From Pseudorhodobacter antarcticus (GTDB taxonomy: Bacteria > Pseudomonadota > Alphaproteobacteria > Rhodobacterales > Rhodobacteraceae), in contig CAMAQR010000001.1 of NCBI GenBank assembly GCA_945860375.1, positions 62,001 to 126,000 on the forward strand: a stretch of DNA of 64,000 bases, written 5' to 3'. Position numbers and translations under genes: made by a program. Positions 34,859 through 43,279 of this stretch are shown in pieces (position 1 is the stretch's first letter; every line of letters starts with the position of its first letter). The notes under the pieces are model-generated. The model was not told the DNA's origin. It was given only the letters and a program-made list of their open reading frames with translations, and did not search any database.

Positions 34859-35084
34859 GCCCCACTGAAAAAGTTGAAAAAAGAAAAGCTGCAGGCGTTG
34901 TGCCAATGCGGCTTTTGATGCCCAAATATAGCACAGGCCGCGACGTAACGATCAATTCAGCGTTATCCTTGGCCGGCAGGCAGATCCCGAAATGAGCGGT
35001 CGATGCGGCTGTTGCGAATCGCAAAAAGAGTCGGGCCAAAATTCCGTGTCCCCCAGACAGCCCGTCCTTCAGTGGGTGTTGCGG

Positions 35085-36290
35085 TCAGCCCACCACGTTG
35101 AAATCAGGCCCATAAGGATATTTGGTAACGTTCTCGTTTCCGTCTTCGGTAATGAACAAAATGTCATGCTCGCGGTAGCCGCCTGCCCCCGGTTGCGCTT
35201 GGGGGATTGTCAGCATCGGCTCCATCGAGATCACCATGCCGGGCTCCAACACCGTGTCGATGTCTTCGCGCAGTTCCAGCCCCGCCTCACGTCCGTAATA
35301 GTGGCTGAGAACGCCGAAAGAGTGGCCGTAGCCAAAGGTGCGGTATTGCAGAACCTGATGCTCTTCGAAGAACGTGTTCAGCTTTTGCGTCACCTCGGCA
35401 CAGGATGCACCCGGTTTCAGAAGGCTGATGCCATATTCATGGGCGGCCACGTTGATGTCCCAAATCCGGCGGCTGGCAGTGTCAACTTCGCCCACAAACA
35501 TCGTGCGCTCCAGCGCGGTGTAATAGCCGCTGATCATCGGAAAGGTGTTCAGGCTTAGAATGTCGCCATGCCGCAATTTGCGGCTGGTAACTGGATTATG
35601 CGCGCCATCAGTGTTGATGCCAGACTGAAACCAAACCCAGGTGTCACGATATTCAGCATCCGGGAAGCGTTTTGCAATTTCCAGCTCCATCGCGTCACGC
35701 CCCGCCATGGCGATGTCAATTTCGCGCGCACCTTGTTTTACGGCCTCACGAATGGCAAAGCCGCCCACATCGGCCACCGCTGCGCCGTGCCGGATCAGTT
35801 CCAATTCCGCAGCCGATTTCATCATTCGCTGCTCCATGGTGCCGCGCGAGATGTCGACTCCACGCTTCGGCTTCAGGAAATGGTTCAGCTTTTCCGATTG
35901 CACCAGCGTCAGATGATCTGCCTCGCAGCCGATCACCCGGCCTTCTCCCACCACTGACAGGATCGCGCGCCAGTAATTATCGCGCTGCCAGTCGGTGTAT
36001 GTGATGTTGTCGCCATGACTGCGCCGCCAAGGCTGCCCCGCGTCGATGCCTGCCGAAATCGTAACACTTTGCGTCGGTGTGACCACCAAGCCATAAGGCC
36101 GACCAAACGAACAGAAAAGGAAGCCCGAGTAATAGGCAATGTTGTGCATCGAGGTGAAAACGCAGGCCTCTATCCCGTGGACTTCCATCAACTCGCGCAA
36201 ATCGACAAGTCGATCTGCATATTCTTCGGCGGCGAATGGCAGAACCCGGTCGCCTTGGTGAAAACGATATTGTTGCGGACGTTCCGTCAT
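35085..36290 (-). CDS. Creatinase (creatine amidinohydrolase)
   Basis: Hydrolyses creatine to sarcosine and urea. It has the M24 'pita-bread' fold but needs no metal. 401 residues against about 403 in the Pseudomonas enzyme, and large blocks match what I remember of it: YYSGFLFCSFGRPYGLVVT, QPWRR, YTDWQRDNYW, WFQSGINTDGAHNPVT with the catalytic His231, LQYRTFGYGHSFG and LEPGMVISMEP. The gene stands alone; no creatininase, sarcosine oxidase or creatine transporter is nearby, so any pathway partners must be elsewhere. Confidence 0.9.
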   Translation of the reverse strand: MTERPQQYRFHQGDRVLPFAAEEYADRLVDLRELMEVHGIEACVFTSMHNIAYYSGFLFCSFGRPYGLVVTPTQSVTISAGIDAGQPWRRSHGDNITYTDWQRDNYWRAILSVVGEGRVIGCEADHLTLVQSEKLNHFLKPKRGVDISRGTMEQRMMKSAAELELIRHGAAVADVGGFAIREAVKQGAREIDIAMAGRDAMELEIAKRFPDAEYRDTWVWFQSGINTDGAHNPVTSRKLRHGDILSLNTFPMISGYYTALERTMFVGEVDTASRRIWDINVAAHEYGISLLKPGASCAEVTQKLNTFFEEHQVLQYRTFGYGHSFGVLSHYYGREAGLELREDIDTVLEPGMVISMEPMLTIPQAQPGAGGYREHDILFITEDGNENVTKYPYGPDFNVVG

Positions 36291-36476
36291 AGCTGACCTC
36301 GTGCTTGGGATCTGGTTCCATCACCCGAACCCCGCAAGGTCCCCGCGTCAGGACGAAAACAGGTTTCGCGGCGACGCCATCGCCGCGCCTGAGCGTTTGA
36401 ATAGCGGTGGCCCGGTGTGCTGTCTATGGGTCTGTCGCGGGCAGGACGCTTGATTTCAAGTGCCCCGCCCGTGGCC

Positions 36477-37325
36477 TTAAACCGCCTTACCCACAAAATC
36501 CGCCGCCGAGTGGCGCTCCGGCACCTGTTCCGCCTCTTCCCCCCAGTTGCGGTTCACCAACCGCCCCCGCTTCACCCCCGGGCGCGCGTCAAGCTTTTCC
36601 GCCCAGGCAGTGACATTCCTATAGGACTGCACATCCAGAAATTCGGCCGCATTATAAGCGCGGCCCAGAACCAGCCCACCATACCACGGCCAGATCGCCA
36701 TATCGGCAATGGAATACGAGTCTCCAGCGACATATGGCACCTCTGCCAAACGACGATCCAGCACGTCCAGTTGGCGTTTGGTTTCCATCGCGTAGCGGTT
36801 GATCGGGTATTCAAACTTTTCCGGCGCATAGGCGTAGAAATGGCCAAAACCACCACCCACGAAGGGCGCAGACCCCATTTGCCAGAACAGCCAATTCATC
36901 ACCTCGGTCCGCTCTGGCCCGCTGGCGGGCAGGAAGGCACCGAACTTGTCCGCCAGATGCACCAGCATCGACCCGGATTCGAACAGCCGCAGCGGCGCGG
37001 CGCCCGTCAGGTCCAGCAGTGCCGGGATCTTGGAATTTGGGTTCACATCAACAAAGCCAGAGCCAAATTGATCGCCCTTGCCGATGTTGATCAGCCAAGC
37101 ATCATATTCTGCATCAAACCCCGCCTCCAGCAACTCTTCAAACAGGATCGACACTTTCTGACCATTTGGCGTTGCCAGTGAATACAGCTGAAATTTGTGC
37201 TGTCCGACCGGCAAAACCTTGTCATGCGTCGGTCCGGCGATGGGCCGATTGATGTTTGCGAACTGGCCCCCGTTGGCGGCGTCCCAGGTCCAGACCTTGG
37301 GCGGAACGTATGGCGTTGTGGTCAT
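36477..37325 (-). CDS. yghU: YghU-type glutathione S-transferase (disulfide-bond oxidoreductase)
   Basis: 282 residues, closely following E. coli YghU: WTWDAANGGQFANINRPIAGPTHDK near the N-terminus, LYSLATPNGQKVSILFEELL as the thioredoxin-like start, and VNPNSKIPAL plus FESGSM for glutathione binding. The family reduces disulfides with two glutathiones. The ATG at 37325 has AGGA seven bases upstream; a GTG two codons earlier is less likely. The gene is divergent from the zinc-finger gene. Confidence 0.93.
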   Translation of the reverse strand: MTTTPYVPPKVWTWDAANGGQFANINRPIAGPTHDKVLPVGQHKFQLYSLATPNGQKVSILFEELLEAGFDAEYDAWLINIGKGDQFGSGFVDVNPNSKIPALLDLTGAAPLRLFESGSMLVHLADKFGAFLPASGPERTEVMNWLFWQMGSAPFVGGGFGHFYAYAPEKFEYPINRYAMETKRQLDVLDRRLAEVPYVAGDSYSIADMAIWPWYGGLVLGRAYNAAEFLDVQSYRNVTAWAEKLDARPGVKRGRLVNRNWGEEAEQVPERHSAADFVGKAV

Positions 37326-37457
37326 CGGCACATCCTTTTGGGGCGGCTTGCCCCGGCTGGCAAACAGCTAAGCATGAATTTGTCGCCCTGCAATGCCCTA
37401 CCCTTGCACAGGCGGCGCGCGCGCCCATGTTATAGCTGCACAAGCTAGGAGAATAAC

Positions 37458-37769
37458 ATGCGCTGCCCCGTGGATAACGAAACTTTGGTGATGGCCGACC
37501 GCAACGGAGTGGAGATCGACTACTGCCCGAAATGCCGGGGGGTCTGGCTGGACCGAGGCGAGTTGGACAAGATCATTGAACGCGGAAGTCCCGCGCCCAC
37601 CGCGACGCCAGCGCGTGAGGCGGCCCCGGTCTACCAGCCCGAACCGGCCCGTGCCGCCACGACCGGCCGCGAAGAGCCGCGTCGCCGTCGCGACGAAGAC
37701 GATGATGACGACCGCCGCCACCCAAAAAAGCGTCGCGAAAGCTTTCTCAGCGATTTGTTTGATTTCTAA
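37458..37769 (+). CDS. TFIIB-type zinc-finger protein (zf-TFIIB)
   Basis: 103 residues. The N-terminus MRCPVDNETL...YCPKCRGVWLDRGEL has Cys3, Cys23 and Cys26 in the zf-TFIIB pattern, in which the fourth ligand is not a CxxC Cys. The rest is a Pro/Ala linker and a highly charged Arg/Asp/Lys tail ending in FLSDLFDF. The family is common and its role is not known. The ATG at 37458 has AGGAGAATAAC upstream. Confidence 0.85.
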   Translation: MRCPVDNETLVMADRNGVEIDYCPKCRGVWLDRGELDKIIERGSPAPTATPAREAAPVYQPEPARAATTGREEPRRRRDEDDDDDRRHPKKRRESFLSDLFDF

Positions 37770-37778
37770 GGCCAAAGC

Positions 37779-38207
37779 CTAACCCGCCAAGACCAAAGAA
37801 TCCTTGGTCTGGAAGGATGAGAACGGCCATGCCCCCGGCTCATCCACCAGACCATGCCGTACCGGGTCCATCTGACAGGCACGCATGTGCCTGTCATAAT
37901 CTGCAGCACTGGTCAAAGGCCGCGCCCAAAAGCGCGGTTGCCAGATCGGGCGGCCCTTGGCAAAACGCGCCTTGATCAGCCGCCAGCGGGCGGCGTGATC
38001 AGCGTCGGGCAGGGTCCAGATCGCATGAAGATGGTCAGGAAGCACCACCCAAGCATCGATCTGGAACGGCCTTTCCATTCGCGTCACCCGCACTGCGTGA
38101 CGCAATCGCTCGACCTCAAGGATCAGCAGATCCGCCCCCGGCTGCCGCAGCGAAACCGTGAAAAAAATCGGGCAATGGGACGGGGCGGGTGGGCTGAGAT
38201 GTTCCAT
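37779..38207 (-). CDS. REP-associated tyrosine transposase-like protein, catalytic Tyr missing
   Basis: 142 residues from the ATG at 38207. It is a Y1_Tnp/RAYT protein. The HUH metal motif is intact as PDHLHAIW (His59, His61), and WQPRFW and WPFSSF are typical. In RAYTs the catalytic Tyr lies in HxxYIHxNPVKHGLV; here the line reads HMRACQMDPVRHGLV, with Ala110 at the Tyr position and Asp for Asn. It therefore looks unable to cut DNA by the usual mechanism. No REP-like repeats flank it closely. It may be decaying or reused for binding. Confidence 0.8.
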   Translation of the reverse strand: MEHLSPPAPSHCPIFFTVSLRQPGADLLILEVERLRHAVRVTRMERPFQIDAWVVLPDHLHAIWTLPDADHAARWRLIKARFAKGRPIWQPRFWARPLTSAADYDRHMRACQMDPVRHGLVDEPGAWPFSSFQTKDSLVLAG

Positions 38208-38252
38208 GCCCACACGCTGGCACGGATTGCGTTAACGCCGCGTTACCAAGAC

Positions 38253-38954
38253 CTAAACCGAACGTGTGATCCCGCCATCCACACGCAAATTCTGCCCAGT
38301 GATGTAGCCCGCTGCGTCAGATGCCAGAAAGCTGACCGTGCCCGCGATTTCTTCAACCTGGCCATAGCGACCCATGGGGATGCGGGCGCGGAACTCTTCC
38401 TTCTCGGGCAAGCTGTTGATAAATCCGGGTAAAACGTTATTCATGCGGATGCCTTGAGGCGCATATTTGTCTGCATACAGCTTGGTGAATGCCGCCAAAC
38501 CAGCCCGCGCCACACCTGATGTGGGAAAGGCCGGATCGGGCTCGAACGTGGCAAAAGTGGTGATGTTGATGATCGAACCACCCGTTCCTTGCGTCTCGAA
38601 TATGGGCGTCACCAAGCGAATCGGGCGCACGGCTGACAGGAAATAGATATCAATGCCCTGATGCCAACCCTCATCCGTAATGTCGAGCAACGCCGCGCGC
38701 GGACCGTGCCCGGCGGAATTCACCAGCACATCTATGCGCCCGAACCTTGCCATTGTGGCATCAACAAGTCGCGCGACATCGTCGTTGTTCTGGTTCGATC
38801 CGGTCACACCAACGCCGCCCAATTCGGCAGCCAATGCTTCGCCCTTTCCTGAAGATGACAGGATCGCCACCGCGAACCCATCCGCCGCCAAACGCCGCGC
38901 CGCAGCCGCCCCCATGCCTGAGCCACCCGCCGTAATCACCGCTACTTTTTGCAT
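38253..38954 (-). CDS. Short-chain dehydrogenase-like protein with altered active site
   Basis: 233 residues from the ATG at 38954 (GGGGGATTGAG upstream). The Rossmann start TAGGSGMG, the strand VLVNSAGHG and the C-terminal LPGF and GQNLRVDGG are SDR-like. The catalytic Ser-Tyr-Lys triad is not: the Ser region is INITTFA (Thr), and the YxxxK motif is replaced by SGVAR (Ser146, Arg150). It may bind NAD(P) without normal redox catalysis or use another chemistry. It is divergent from a broken cupin gene. Substrate unknown. Confidence 0.8.
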   Translation of the reverse strand: MQKVAVITAGGSGMGAAAARRLAADGFAVAILSSSGKGEALAAELGGVGVTGSNQNNDDVARLVDATMARFGRIDVLVNSAGHGPRAALLDITDEGWHQGIDIYFLSAVRPIRLVTPIFETQGTGGSIINITTFATFEPDPAFPTSGVARAGLAAFTKLYADKYAPQGIRMNNVLPGFINSLPEKEEFRARIPMGRYGQVEEIAGTVSFLASDAAGYITGQNLRVDGGITRSV

Positions 38955-39039
38955 CTCAATCCCCCTGTTGGCCCAACTTTCCGGTTGCAGGCCGCGATTC
39001 GCAAAGCAAGACCGACACCGGCTGAACCAGAGGTCCAAC

Positions 39040-39390
39040 ATAAGCCCGGTCAACCTTGCCGACAAACTTTACCTGTTCACCACCCGCTGGTCATAGCGCA
39101 TCGTGGGCCAATTCAATGGCCCTGACCCAGTGGGGGTCAAGGTGTTGGGTGACTTTGTTTGGCATGGTCATCCTGATGCTGATGATTTTTTCATGGGACT
39201 GAACGGCGCGTCGATCACTGACCTGCCCGAGGGATCGGCCGCCCTGCATCCCGGTGAAATCTTTGTGGTGCCAAAAGGCATGCAACACCGCCCACGCGCA
39301 GCCATCGAAACCCACTTGCCACGGATCGAAGCCACCGGCATCCCCAACACAAGCGACCTTGCCACTGCAGTCCCAAAAGTCACGATCTGA
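39040..39390 (+). pseudogene. Cupin-domain gene with lost start codon and internal stop
   Basis: The frame from 39040 reads like a 116-residue cupin beginning SPVNLADKLYLF, but its first codon is ATA, and a TAG at 39094-39096 follows RWS where relatives continue with a residue before RIVGQFNG. The remainder (VWHGHPDADDFF, LHPGEIFVVPKGMQHRP) keeps the cupin His pair. A restart at the GTG at 39103 would give a 95-residue truncated cupin that keeps the metal-binding strands, so some product is possible. Confidence 0.7.
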
Positions 39391-39401
39391 CTCAAATCAA
39401 G

Positions 39402-39443
39402 CCAGTGCCCCGCGTTTTGCATGAGCCCAGCAGGGGGCACTGG
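39402..39443. terminator. Hairpin between the broken cupin gene and moaE
   Basis: CCAGTGCCCC (39402-39411) pairs perfectly with GGGGCACTGG (39434-39443) over 10 bp, with a 22-base loop. It lies in the 85-bp gap between convergent reading frames. No T run. Confidence 0.45.
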
Positions 39444-39475
39444 ACCCGTCGGTCAAAACTGCGTTGCCGCATCCC

Positions 39476-39916
39476 CTACCATCGCCCCAGAGCCGCTTCA
39501 TCTTCGTCCCGAGCCGCAACCCATTCCGCGCCATCCGGCCCCAGTTCTTTCTTCCAGAACGGCGCGCGGGATTTCAGGTAGTCCATCAGATATTCGGCCG
39601 CCGCAAAGGCGTCGGCCCGATGCCGCGCGGCAGTGGCAACCATCATGATCGGCTCCCCCCCGGTCAATCGACCATAGCGATGGATCACAAGGGCATCGAC
39701 CAAGGTCCAACGCGCAACCGCCTGCGCCAAGATCGCGGCGATCGCAGCTTCAGTCATGCCCGGATAATGCTCGATCTCCATTGCGGCCAAGGTGCCGCCA
39801 TTGTCGCGCACCAACCCGGTGAAGGTTACGACCGCCCCTGCCCCGCCGACAGCAGCGGCAAAGGCGTTGGACTCCGCCCCCAGATCAAACGGCTCTGGCT
39901 GCACAGAAAGCCGCAT
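39476..39916 (-). CDS. moaE: Molybdopterin synthase catalytic subunit
   Basis: Large subunit of the enzyme that adds the dithiolene sulfurs of molybdopterin, using thiocarboxylated MoaD. 146 residues. Conserved blocks are GAVVTFTGLVRDNG, LEIEHYPGMTE-like MEIEHYPGMTE, IHRYGRLTGGEPIMMV and the active-site Lys region FWKKE. The ATG at 39916 is one base from the moaD stop. It supplies cofactor for enzymes such as the formate dehydrogenase encoded in this window. Confidence 0.95.
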   Translation of the reverse strand: MRLSVQPEPFDLGAESNAFAAAVGGAGAVVTFTGLVRDNGGTLAAMEIEHYPGMTEAAIAAILAQAVARWTLVDALVIHRYGRLTGGEPIMMVATAARHRADAFAAAEYLMDYLKSRAPFWKKELGPDGAEWVAARDEDEAALGRW

Positions 39917-39917
39917 C

Positions 39918-40166
39918 CTAGCCCCCGGTCATGGGCGGAAAGAAAGCCACCTCGCGCACCCCGTCCAAGGACGCATCAAAGGATGAAAGCTGTTGATCCA
40001 GTGCCACCCGTAATGAGGCCAGATCAGAAAACGCCAGCGCATAGCGCTCTTCGCGCGCCGACAGTTCTGCAATCAAGTCCGCAACGGTGGCGGCCTGCGT
40101 GTCGATCCGCTCTCGCGGCAGCCCGATGCGTTCGCGCACCCAGGCAAAGTAAAGAACGTCAATCAT
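39918..40166 (-). CDS. moaD: Molybdopterin synthase sulfur-carrier subunit
   Basis: 82-residue ubiquitin-like carrier. It has the MoaD beta-grasp start DVLYFAWVRERIG and ends PPMTGG, the Gly-Gly tail that becomes a thiocarboxylate. ATGs at 40166 and 40172 are both possible and both overlap the pgsA stop, giving translational coupling. It lies between pgsA and moaE, a usual alphaproteobacterial order. Confidence 0.93.
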   Translation of the reverse strand: MIDVLYFAWVRERIGLPRERIDTQAATVADLIAELSAREERYALAFSDLASLRVALDQQLSSFDASLDGVREVAFFPPMTGG

Positions 40167-40827
40167 GGTCATCCCGCAGGAATGGCAGTGATTTGTTGAA
40201 ATAATCCAACCCCGTCAATGCCGTCAGCACCGCGGCAATCCACATCAGCGCCAAGCCGGCATAACCCGCCACACTGGCGCAATCGCTTTTGCCGCAGGCG
40301 CGGATCGGATCGGCAAGGCCTGCCGAAACCGCTTCGGAATACTGCGCAGGCGTCATGCCCTGCATGGCGACGCCGTTCAGATACTCCAACCCGGTGCCTA
40401 GAAACAGCACAGCAATCGCCACCATCTGCGCCGTGGTCTTCCACTTGGCCAGTTTGGTCACTTTCAGCAGACCCGCCTTGGCACCCAAAAATTCACGCAG
40501 ACCAGATACAAACACTTCGCGAAACATGATTATGGTGGCCGGCAGGATCAGCCACGGGTTCATGCCGGAATAGCCGGTCAGCACCATGATCGCGATCACC
40601 ACCATCGCCTTGTCGGCAATCGGGTCCATCATGGTGCCGAATTTGCTTTCCTGCTTCCACAGCCGGGCCAGATAGCCGTCAAACCAATCGGTAATGGCAG
40701 CGCCCACAAACAGGGTCAGCGCGAACCAATCCGCCCAAGGCCGGTGAAAATACAAGAACATCAAAGCGACGCCTGGCGCAGCCAGAAGGCGGATCACAGT
40801 CAGCGTGTTGGGAATGGACCATCTCAT
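40159..40827 (-). CDS. pgsA: CDP-diacylglycerol-glycerol-3-phosphate 3-phosphatidyltransferase
   Basis: First step of phosphatidylglycerol synthesis in the inner membrane. 222 residues with several hydrophobic helices. The CDP-alcohol phosphotransferase motif is complete: DGYLAR, then G and DPIAD at the right spacing. The ATG at 40827 starts MRWSIPNTLT as in relatives; a longer frame to 40875 is not family-like. It overlaps moaD by a few bases. uvrC, the usual upstream neighbour, lies more than 3 kb away here. Confidence 0.94.
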   Translation of the reverse strand: MRWSIPNTLTVIRLLAAPGVALMFLYFHRPWADWFALTLFVGAAITDWFDGYLARLWKQESKFGTMMDPIADKAMVVIAIMVLTGYSGMNPWLILPATIIMFREVFVSGLREFLGAKAGLLKVTKLAKWKTTAQMVAIAVLFLGTGLEYLNGVAMQGMTPAQYSEAVSAGLADPIRACGKSDCASVAGYAGLALMWIAAVLTALTGLDYFNKSLPFLRDDHD

Positions 40828-40887
40828 GGCCACAGTCGTACCCCATCGGTGCAGGCGGGTGAAGCACGATTTCAAGTGTCGCCACAG

Positions 40888-41940
40888 CTAGGCTTCGGGC
40901 ACCGGAGCCCAGATTACGTCATCAATCCGTGGGGCTCCGGTGGCCAGCATCACCACCCGGTCGAACCCCATCGCGCAACCGCTGGCCGCCGGCATCAGCG
41001 CCAGCGCGGCCAGAAAATCCTCGTCCACTGGATAGCTTTCGCCATAAACGCGGGCCTTTTCGTCCATCTCAAGCGCAAAGCGGCAGCGCTGTTCGTCGGG
41101 GTTGGTCAACTCGCCAAAGCCATTGGCCAATTCTACGCCGCAAGCGTAGACCTCAAACCGTTCCGCAACGCGCGCATCGCCCGGATGTTTGCGCGCCAAA
41201 GCCGCCTCTGCCGCCGGATACTCATCCAGAATGGTGATCCGACCCATCCCCAAATGGGGTTCGACCCGTTCACCCAACACCCGGGACAGCATATCCGACC
41301 AAGTGTCGTCAACAGCCACCCGCAAGCCAACACGGCGCAGTTCCGCCGCCAGGATTGCCGCATCCGGTTCGCCATCCGCGTCAATGCTCGACAGCAAATC
41401 CACCCCGGCATAGCGCATGAACGCCTGTGCCACGCTCAGCCGTTCCGGTTCCAGATACGGATCACAAACCTTGTCGCGAAACCGCAACCCCGCGCCGCCC
41501 ACATTTGCTGCCAGTCGGCAAAACGCCACGACATCCGTCATCAGCACATCGTAGCCCTCACCCACCCGATACCATTCCAGCATGGTAAATTCAGGCGAGT
41601 GTAACGCGCCCCGTTCCCGGTTGCGCCAGACATGGGCAAACGCGGCGATCCGCACCTCTCCCGCGGCCAACAGCTTTTTCATCGCAAATTCAGGGCTGGT
41701 GTGCAGATACATCGGCCGCCCCACCCCGTCATTGCCGATCGCCTGCGTGGCAAACCCGTGCAAATGTGCTTCATTGCCGGGGCTGGTTGCCAAAGCCGAA
41801 GGGTCCACCTCAACAAACTCCCGCTCGGCCAACCACCCCCGCAACCCGGCCTGAATCCGGTTGCGCGCCAGCAGCACCTCACGCCGGTCCGCGTGACGCA
41901 CCGGGTTCCACCACGCCATTTTCATATTTTCGGCTTTCAT
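40888..41940 (-). CDS. epmA: EF-P beta-lysine ligase (lysyl-tRNA synthetase paralogue)
   Basis: Attaches (R)-beta-lysine to a Lys of elongation factor P. 350 residues from the ATG at 41940 (GGGGAATC upstream). It is a class II synthetase core without an anticodon domain: EFVEVDPSALATSPGNEAHL, the motif 2 block VWRNRERGALHSPEFTMLEWY, and motif 3 GCAMGFDRVVML. It is divergent from efp by 88 bp, the expected partner. The aminomutase EpmB that makes beta-lysine is not in the window. Confidence 0.93.
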   Translation of the reverse strand: MKAENMKMAWWNPVRHADRREVLLARNRIQAGLRGWLAEREFVEVDPSALATSPGNEAHLHGFATQAIGNDGVGRPMYLHTSPEFAMKKLLAAGEVRIAAFAHVWRNRERGALHSPEFTMLEWYRVGEGYDVLMTDVVAFCRLAANVGGAGLRFRDKVCDPYLEPERLSVAQAFMRYAGVDLLSSIDADGEPDAAILAAELRRVGLRVAVDDTWSDMLSRVLGERVEPHLGMGRITILDEYPAAEAALARKHPGDARVAERFEVYACGVELANGFGELTNPDEQRCRFALEMDEKARVYGESYPVDEDFLAALALMPAASGCAMGFDRVVMLATGAPRIDDVIWAPVPEA

Positions 41941-42028
41941 CTGGAGATTCCCCGGCAAATAGTCTATTGCGACCCGATTATGCCGCGCCCCTTATCCTTG
42001 GGGCCACCCAAGAACAAGGAACTACGCT

Positions 42029-42595
42029 GTGAAAGTCATCGCCTCCTCCCTGCGCAAAGGCAATGTCGTCGAGATGGACGGCAAACTTTACGCGGTTCTC
42101 AAAGCCGAGAACTTCCACCCCGGCAAAGGGACGCCCACGACTTCGGTCGACATGCGCCGGATTTCCGACGGGGTGAAGGTGGCCGAACGCTGGCGCACCA
42201 CCGAAATGGTGGAAAAGGCCAATGTGGACGAACGCGAGTATGACTTCCTTTACGAAGACACCGAAGGCTTCCACTTCATGGAACCGACCACCTACGAACA
42301 ATTCGCCGTGCATCCCGATGTGGTCGGCGACGACAAGGCGTTTTTGTCCGATGGTATCAAGGTTTACCTGAAAACCTATGACGGCATTGCGATTGCGTTG
42401 GAACTGCCGCAACGTGTGACGGTGGAAGTCACCGAGACGGAGCCTGTGGTCAAAGGCCAGACCGCCTCGTCGTCCTATAAACCCGCAATTTGTTCAAACG
42501 GCATTCGCGTGATGGTGCCGCCGCACATTGGCCCGGGCACCCGTATTGTGATCAATACCGAAGATTACGCCTACTACGGTCGCGCTCAAGATTGA
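42029..42595 (+). CDS. efp: Elongation factor P
   Basis: Relieves ribosome stalling at polyproline stretches. 188 residues, three beta-barrel domains: KOW-like N-terminus, middle, and C-terminal IYTED-type tail. The modified loop reads HPGKGTP with Lys33 at the position E. coli modifies (Lys34), which agrees with the epmA gene next door. The start is a GTG at 42029 with AAGGAACTAC upstream. A strong intrinsic terminator follows. Confidence 0.97.
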   Translation: MKVIASSLRKGNVVEMDGKLYAVLKAENFHPGKGTPTTSVDMRRISDGVKVAERWRTTEMVEKANVDEREYDFLYEDTEGFHFMEPTTYEQFAVHPDVVGDDKAFLSDGIKVYLKTYDGIAIALELPQRVTVEVTETEPVVKGQTASSSYKPAICSNGIRVMVPPHIGPGTRIVINTEDYAYYGRAQD

Positions 42596-42614
42596 TTGCT
42601 ACCGCTAACGCAGC

Positions 42615-42649
42615 CCCGCCTTGGCACCAGCCGGGGCGGGTTTTGTTTT
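42615..42649 (+). terminator. Intrinsic terminator after efp
   Basis: CCCGCCTTGG (42615-42624) pairs with CCGGGGCGGG (42631-42640) over 10 positions with two G-U pairs; the loop is CACCAG. TTTTGTTTT follows. It starts 19 bases after the efp stop. Confidence 0.9.
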
Positions 42650-42831
42650 GGCGGCCTGATTCTTTTGCCACCCCCTCTTGATTATTCGGCCAAATAGGCG
42701 CATGTATATCGGGCGAAAAACGATATCTATCGAAAAATCTGTCTCCTCTGGGCTTCAGTACTCGATTCTTACGTGACTGAGCCAAGCCATAGCACTCCGC
42801 GTATGGCACACCAAACTTAGGAGATCTCACG

Positions 42832-43038
42832 ATGGCTAATGGCACCGTGAAGTGGTTTAACGCAACCAAGGGCTTCGGCTTCATCGCACCGGCAAACGGC
42901 AACAAGGACGTTTTCGTCCACGTTTCCGCAATGGAACGCGCTGGCATCCGTCAGTTGAACGACGGTCAGGCAGTGACCTTCGACATCGAAGCTGGCCGTG
43001 ATGGCCGCGAGTCGGCGATCAACCTCGCACTGGCATAA
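42832..43038 (+). CDS. Cold-shock family protein
   Basis: 68-residue single OB-fold nucleic-acid chaperone. RNP1 reads KGFGFIAP and RNP2 reads DVFVHVS, both intact, after the usual NGTVKWFN. The start has TAGGAGATCTCACG upstream. There are about 180 bp between the efp terminator and the start, enough for a long untranslated leader like those that control cspA, though I could not verify a structure. Two hairpins follow the gene. Confidence 0.95.
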   Translation: MANGTVKWFNATKGFGFIAPANGNKDVFVHVSAMERAGIRQLNDGQAVTFDIEAGRDGRESAINLALA

Positions 43039-43074
43039 TGCGAGGGGCTGAATAAGCCCATCGCAAGAAATTTG

Positions 43075-43106
43075 AAACGGGGGCAGCGCAAGCTGTCCCC
43101 GTTTTG
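43075..43106 (+). terminator. Intrinsic terminator after the cold-shock gene
   Basis: AAACGGGGGCAGC (43075-43087), tetraloop GCAA, GCTGTCCCCGTTT (43092-43104): 13 paired positions with one G-U, followed by a short T tail. Confidence 0.85.
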
Positions 43107-43122
43107 CATCTGGCTCTGCCAC

Positions 43123-43158
43123 ATCAAAAAGCCCCAGGTTTCTCCGGGGCTTTTTGAT
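43123..43158. terminator. Bidirectional terminator hairpin before the azoR 3' end
   Basis: ATCAAAAAGCCCC (43123-43135) and GGGGCTTTTTGAT (43146-43158) form a perfect 13-bp stem around a 10-base loop, with A and T runs for both strands. It separates the cold-shock gene from convergent azoR, although azoR ends about 120 bp further on. Confidence 0.85.
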
Positions 43159-43279
43159 CAATTCAGACTGTGGCTTGCCTCAGTGTTTCCAAGTTTCCGG
43201 CGGGAGGTCTGGAGCAAGTATCTGATTCGCAAATACTTTGTGTGGTGTGGAACCCTCCAGCGTCCGCAACAAGGCCGCC

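Noticed and set aside
34848..35039. Minus-strand frame of 63 codons upstream of the L,D-transpeptidase gene
   Set aside because: Its end runs into the -35 region of a good promoter and it has no family features.
42650..42831. Promoter and cold-shock RNA leader before the cold-shock gene
   Set aside because: A TTGATT is present at 42678 but no -10 at proper spacing, and I could not establish a leader fold by eye.
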